This document shows positions 6,660 through 8,663 of a stretch of DNA of 8,663 nt, in pieces; the first letter of the stretch is position 1; every line of letters begins with the position of its first letter. The stretch covers positions 1 through 8,663 of the forward strand of contig CALMDI010000662.1 in assembly GCA_937864975.1 (NCBI GenBank), given 5' to 3'. Origin of the DNA: an uncultured Chloroflexota bacterium (GTDB lineage Bacteria; Chloroflexota; Anaerolineae; Aggregatilineales; Phototrophicaceae). Below the pieces are notes generated by a model. It searched no databases. It was not told the origin of the DNA and saw only the letters and a list, made by a program, of their open reading frames with translations. Position numbers and translations under genes: made by a program.

Positions 6660-7601
6660 TTAGACGTTCGCCTCGTTCTGAAGCTGCTGGTCCGTCAGTC
6701 GCTTGATCTTGGCAAAGGTCTCGTACCAGCTCACCTCGCTTAACCCCAGTTTGTCGCGTATGGCATGAGGATCGATCCCCGCACGAAAGTCGCGCACGGC
6801 GCTCGTCCAGCGCATCATCTCGAAGGACAATTTGTGTGGAATCCCCGCCTCGCGTCCAACATCTTCGAGCACGTATTCCAGATTACGCGCCGTACAATCG
6901 AAAATCACGTCCTGAACTGCATACTGCGCCGCGTACTCGTCGAGCAGCGTCACCGATTCGGGTGAGAGTACAATTCGCCGCTCGCGGTAAACATCCTTCA
7001 TCGGCTTATGCTTGACCGTAAGGATCGGGCGTTCGGGATTCTCCCGGTCGACGTCGTCCAGCGTCAGCCGGACGGTCTCGCTCTTTTTGACCCCCGTTTC
7101 CAGCAGCAGACGAAACAGGAGTTCCGGGCGGGCGTCGGGCTTTGCGCCCGTTCGCAGCGCGCGCGCGTGCGCGATGGCATCGTCTACCTGCCGCGGGGTA
7201 AGAATGACCGCCAGCGGCGCGGGACCCGACCGCTGCAACACGACTTTCGCCGGGTCGTGACCGAGCGCGCCAATCTCGTGCAGCCACTTGAAATAAACCT
7301 TGAGCGTCGTCACGCGGCGGGCGTAGGACTTGCGACTGCACGGCACGCCGCGCCCGTTTTCGAGCCAGCTCAGGAAATCATTCAGCCGGGTCGTGGTGTA
7401 ATCTCCGATGGGTGTGGTTTCACCGCTGTGCTCGCCCAGCAGTTGCAGGTCGGCGGTGAAGGCTTTCACGGTGTGCTGCGATTTCCCCTCACGGACCAGC
7501 CGGGTTTGAAACAGCGAGATCGTATCGCGCAGCGGCGTCGTCCGGTTCAGGTCGTCGGGCGTCATCGGCTGCAAGAGCGGCATCTGGCGAGGCTCAGACA
7601 T
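6660..7601 (-). CDS. Tyrosine-recombinase-fold protein with degenerate active site
   Basis: This is a 313-residue protein with the phage integrase/XerCD layout: a SAM-like core-binding domain (about 26-108 in the numbering from the upstream ATG at 7610, used below) and a catalytic-fold domain (about 135-305). Aligned by eye, TGVKKSE (172-178) has Lys175 where the first catalytic Arg should be. EMMR (264-267) has Glu for the His of HxxR but keeps Arg267. LGL (288-290) lacks the His of LGH. The position 10 residues after that Gly, normally the nucleophilic Tyr, is Phe299, with the nearest Tyr at 296. It is therefore probably unable to cut DNA covalently but may still bind it. ATG at 7601 is preferred because AAGGA sits 8 nt before it, while the ATG at 7610 touches the AAGG. 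Composition matches its neighbours, so it is not a recent arrival. The fold is confident, the inactivity inferred. Confidence 0.85.
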   Translation of the reverse strand: MSEPRQMPLLQPMTPDDLNRTTPLRDTISLFQTRLVREGKSQHTVKAFTADLQLLGEHSGETTPIGDYTTTRLNDFLSWLENGRGVPCSRKSYARRVTTLKVYFKWLHEIGALGHDPAKVVLQRSGPAPLAVILTPRQVDDAIAHARALRTGAKPDARPELLFRLLLETGVKKSETVRLTLDDVDRENPERPILTVKHKPMKDVYRERRIVLSPESVTLLDEYAAQYAVQDVIFDCTARNLEYVLEDVGREAGIPHKLSFEMMRWTSAVRDFRAGIDPHAIRDKLGLSEVSWYETFAKIKRLTDQQLQNEANV

Positions 7602-7640
7602 GGTCAACATCCTTGCTAATTCACGGCTGACTCATGGGTA

Positions 7641-7669
7641 AGGATATGTGCGTCACGTCGGCGTGTCAA
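7641..7669 (-). promoter_or_regulatory. Promoter of the recombinase-like gene
   Basis: On the minus strand a perfect TTGACA (7669-7664) and TATCCT (7646-7641) are separated by 17 nt. Transcription should start near 7634, giving a leader of about 33 nt before the ATG at 7601. This is the best sigma70-type promoter in the window. Confidence 0.65.
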
Positions 7670-7738
7670 GCGAAAAGTTGCACGCCCGTTCTATAGCGAC
7701 ACGGAGCGTATCAATTCGCTCAGTTCCTTCTGCATAAT

Positions 7739-7789
7739 GCGCGTTGGGCAAGGTTCTGACGAGAAATCCCACAGAACCACACGACGCGC
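7739..7789. repeat. Nested inverted repeat upstream of the recombinase-like gene
   Basis: Outer arms GCGCGT (7739-7744) and ACGCGC (7784-7789) enclose inner arms GGTTCTG (7752-7758) and CAGAACC (7772-7778), both perfect, around a 13-nt loop. Internal unpaired stretches are 7 and 5 nt. It could be a protein binding site, a recombinase arm site or a small folded RNA segment. There is no U run after it on either side. Confidence 0.4.
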
Positions 7790-7811
7790 CTCGAGCAATG
7801 AACGGAATTGG

Positions 7812-7840
7812 TTTACTTTTAGTAAAATAAGGTCTAATAT
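7812..7840 (+). promoter_or_regulatory. Possible aspS promoter
   Basis: TTTACT (7812-7817) and TAATAT (7835-7840) are 17 nt apart in the most AT-rich part of the region; each matches the consensus at 4 of 6 bases. This would give a leader of about 157 nt before aspS, long for such a gene, so a closer start site that I did not recognise is possible. Confidence 0.3.
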
Positions 7841-8003
7841 GGTTCACTAGAGTTCATAAGCAGTATTGATTAAAACATTGTGCTGGAAGCGTATGCGGCA
7901 CGTCGTCGATGAGTGACGCGAACCACTCCTTTATTTGTCCGGTTGATCGTGCTATCCTTCACGGAGTCATATTAAAGACAATTACGGCAGGAGCAGCGCT
8001 ATT

Positions 8004-8663
8004 ATGTTGAAAACGCAAAACTGCGGCGAGCTACGCCCGCAGCATGACCGCGAGCGCGTCACGCTGGCAGGCTGGGTGAACCGCCGGCGCGACCAGGGCG
8101 GCGTCATTTTCATCGACCTGCGCGACCGCTGGGGGATTACCCAGGTCGTCGCCAACGTCGAAACGTCGCCGGAAGCGCATCGCGTCGCCAGCGACGCCCG
8201 CAGCGAGTACGTGATTCAGGTGAGCGGCACGGTGCGCGTGCGCCCGGACGGCACGACAAATCCCGACCTGCCGACGGGCGAGATTGAAGTCGTCGCGGAC
8301 GCGATCACGATTTTGAACCCGGCAAAGACGCCGCCGTTTTACATCAACAAAGAGGAAAAGATCGACGAGACGGTACGCATGAAGTACCGCTATCTCGACC
8401 TGCGCCGACCGAAGATGCAGGAAAATATCATCCTGCGGCACCGGGTCGTCAAGTTCATCCGCGATTACCTGGACGAGCGCGGCTTTGTCGAAGTCGAGAC
8501 ACCGATTCTGTTCAAGACCACGCCGGAAGGCGCGCGCGATTTCCTCGTGCCGAGCCGCCTGATCCCTGGCAGTTTCTATGCTCTGCCTCAAAGCCCGCAG
8601 CAGTTGAAGCAGCTTTTGATGGTGGCGGGCTACGAGCGCTATTTCCAGATCGCGCGCTGCTTC
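8004..8663 (+). CDS. aspS: Aspartyl-tRNA synthetase, 5' part (runs off the window)
   Basis: The first 220 codons are present without a stop, of a family protein usually about 590 residues long. The N-terminal OB-fold anticodon-binding domain includes GWVNRRRDQGG (23-33) and FIDLRDR (36-42). KYRYLDLRRP (127-136) marks the hinge of bacterial AspRS. The class II catalytic domain begins with motif 1 around FIRDYLDERGFVEVETP (151-167), then TPEGARDFLVPSR (173-185) and ALPQSPQ (193-199). The window ends at YFQIARCF, just before the RDE of motif 2. The enzyme charges tRNA-Asp, and in some bacteria also tRNA-Asn for the amidotransferase route. Gln31 and Gly83 sit at positions linked to that choice. 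AGGAG at 7989-7993 is 10 nt before ATG. Composition is typical of the window. Identity is certain. Confidence 0.96.
   Translation, partial: MLKTQNCGELRPQHDRERVTLAGWVNRRRDQGGVIFIDLRDRWGITQVVANVETSPEAHRVASDARSEYVIQVSGTVRVRPDGTTNPDLPTGEIEVVADAITILNPAKTPPFYINKEEKIDETVRMKYRYLDLRRPKMQENIILRHRVVKFIRDYLDERGFVEVETPILFKTTPEGARDFLVPSRLIPGSFYALPQSPQQLKQLLMVAGYERYFQIARCF

Larger units (their letters stand above)
7670..8003. other. Gene-free region between the recombinase-like gene and aspS
   Basis: No credible gene was found. A 64-codon minus frame (7653-7847) has a GTG start, no ribosome binding site and overlaps the recombinase promoter. The stretch holds GAGCG-N8-CGCTC at 7704-7721, a nested inverted repeat at 7739-7789, TTTAC-N5-GTAAA at 7812-7826 in an AT-rich patch (about 7800-7880), and a weak GAGTG/CACTC hairpin at 7911-7928 followed by CTTTATTT. 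No T-box signature precedes aspS. Confidence 0.5.

Noticed and set aside
7653..7847. Minus-strand frame of 64 codons between the recombinase-like gene and aspS
   Set aside because: GTG start without a ribosome binding site, no domain, and its 3' end contains the -35 box of the recombinase promoter.
7848..8003. T-box or other aminoacyl-tRNA-sensing leader before aspS
   Set aside because: No T-box core sequence and no antiterminator/terminator pair were found.

Overview
The window looks like ordinary chromosome of a GC-rich (around 60%) bacterium, most likely a member of the Chloroflexota (Anaerolineae-like). That guess rests on recall of the protein styles, namely the DUF4870 protein, the large GT-C membrane protein with a DYDQGE motif, the class II HDAC-like deacetylase and the CTCTGT/ACAGAG palindromes, not on a marker gene. 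There are nine protein genes, no rRNA or tRNA genes, no CRISPR array and no recognisable insertion sequence.

Layout. Bases 1-147 hold no gene, only a hairpin. Two plus-strand genes follow: a stand-alone C-terminal piece of NAD-dependent DNA ligase (HhH plus BRCT domains only, with its own ribosome binding site) and an RlmI-type 23S rRNA cytosine methyltransferase. The middle of the methyltransferase gene is clearly poorer in GC than its ends. A long hairpin built from tandem octamers then separates it from a minus-strand operon, which reads right to left: a two-helix membrane protein of 71 residues, a GT-C-like polytopic membrane protein, and an HDAC-family deacetylase. The first two genes are separated by 2 nt and the last two overlap by ATGA. 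The operon has a good promoter placed so that the mRNA would be leaderless.

Divergent from that operon is a DUF4870 membrane protein gene ending in a clear intrinsic terminator. Next is a short MgtC/SapB-family membrane protein whose promoter overlaps a perfect 8-bp inverted repeat. It meets, tail to tail with a 3-nt gap, a minus-strand tyrosine-recombinase-fold gene. That protein appears to lack the catalytic tyrosine and several other active-site residues, yet its frame is open and it has a strong promoter. About 400 bp of gene-free, partly AT-rich DNA with inverted repeats lies between it and the 5' part of aspS (aspartyl-tRNA synthetase), which runs off the right edge.

The genes do not form one pathway: they are housekeeping functions (rRNA methylation, aspartyl-tRNA synthesis) mixed with envelope or membrane proteins. 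The points most worth a second look are the apparently catalytically dead recombinase with its palindromic upstream region, the free-standing ligase C-terminus, the composition mosaic inside the methyltransferase gene, and the octamer palindrome. No complete, clearly new multi-gene system was recognised.
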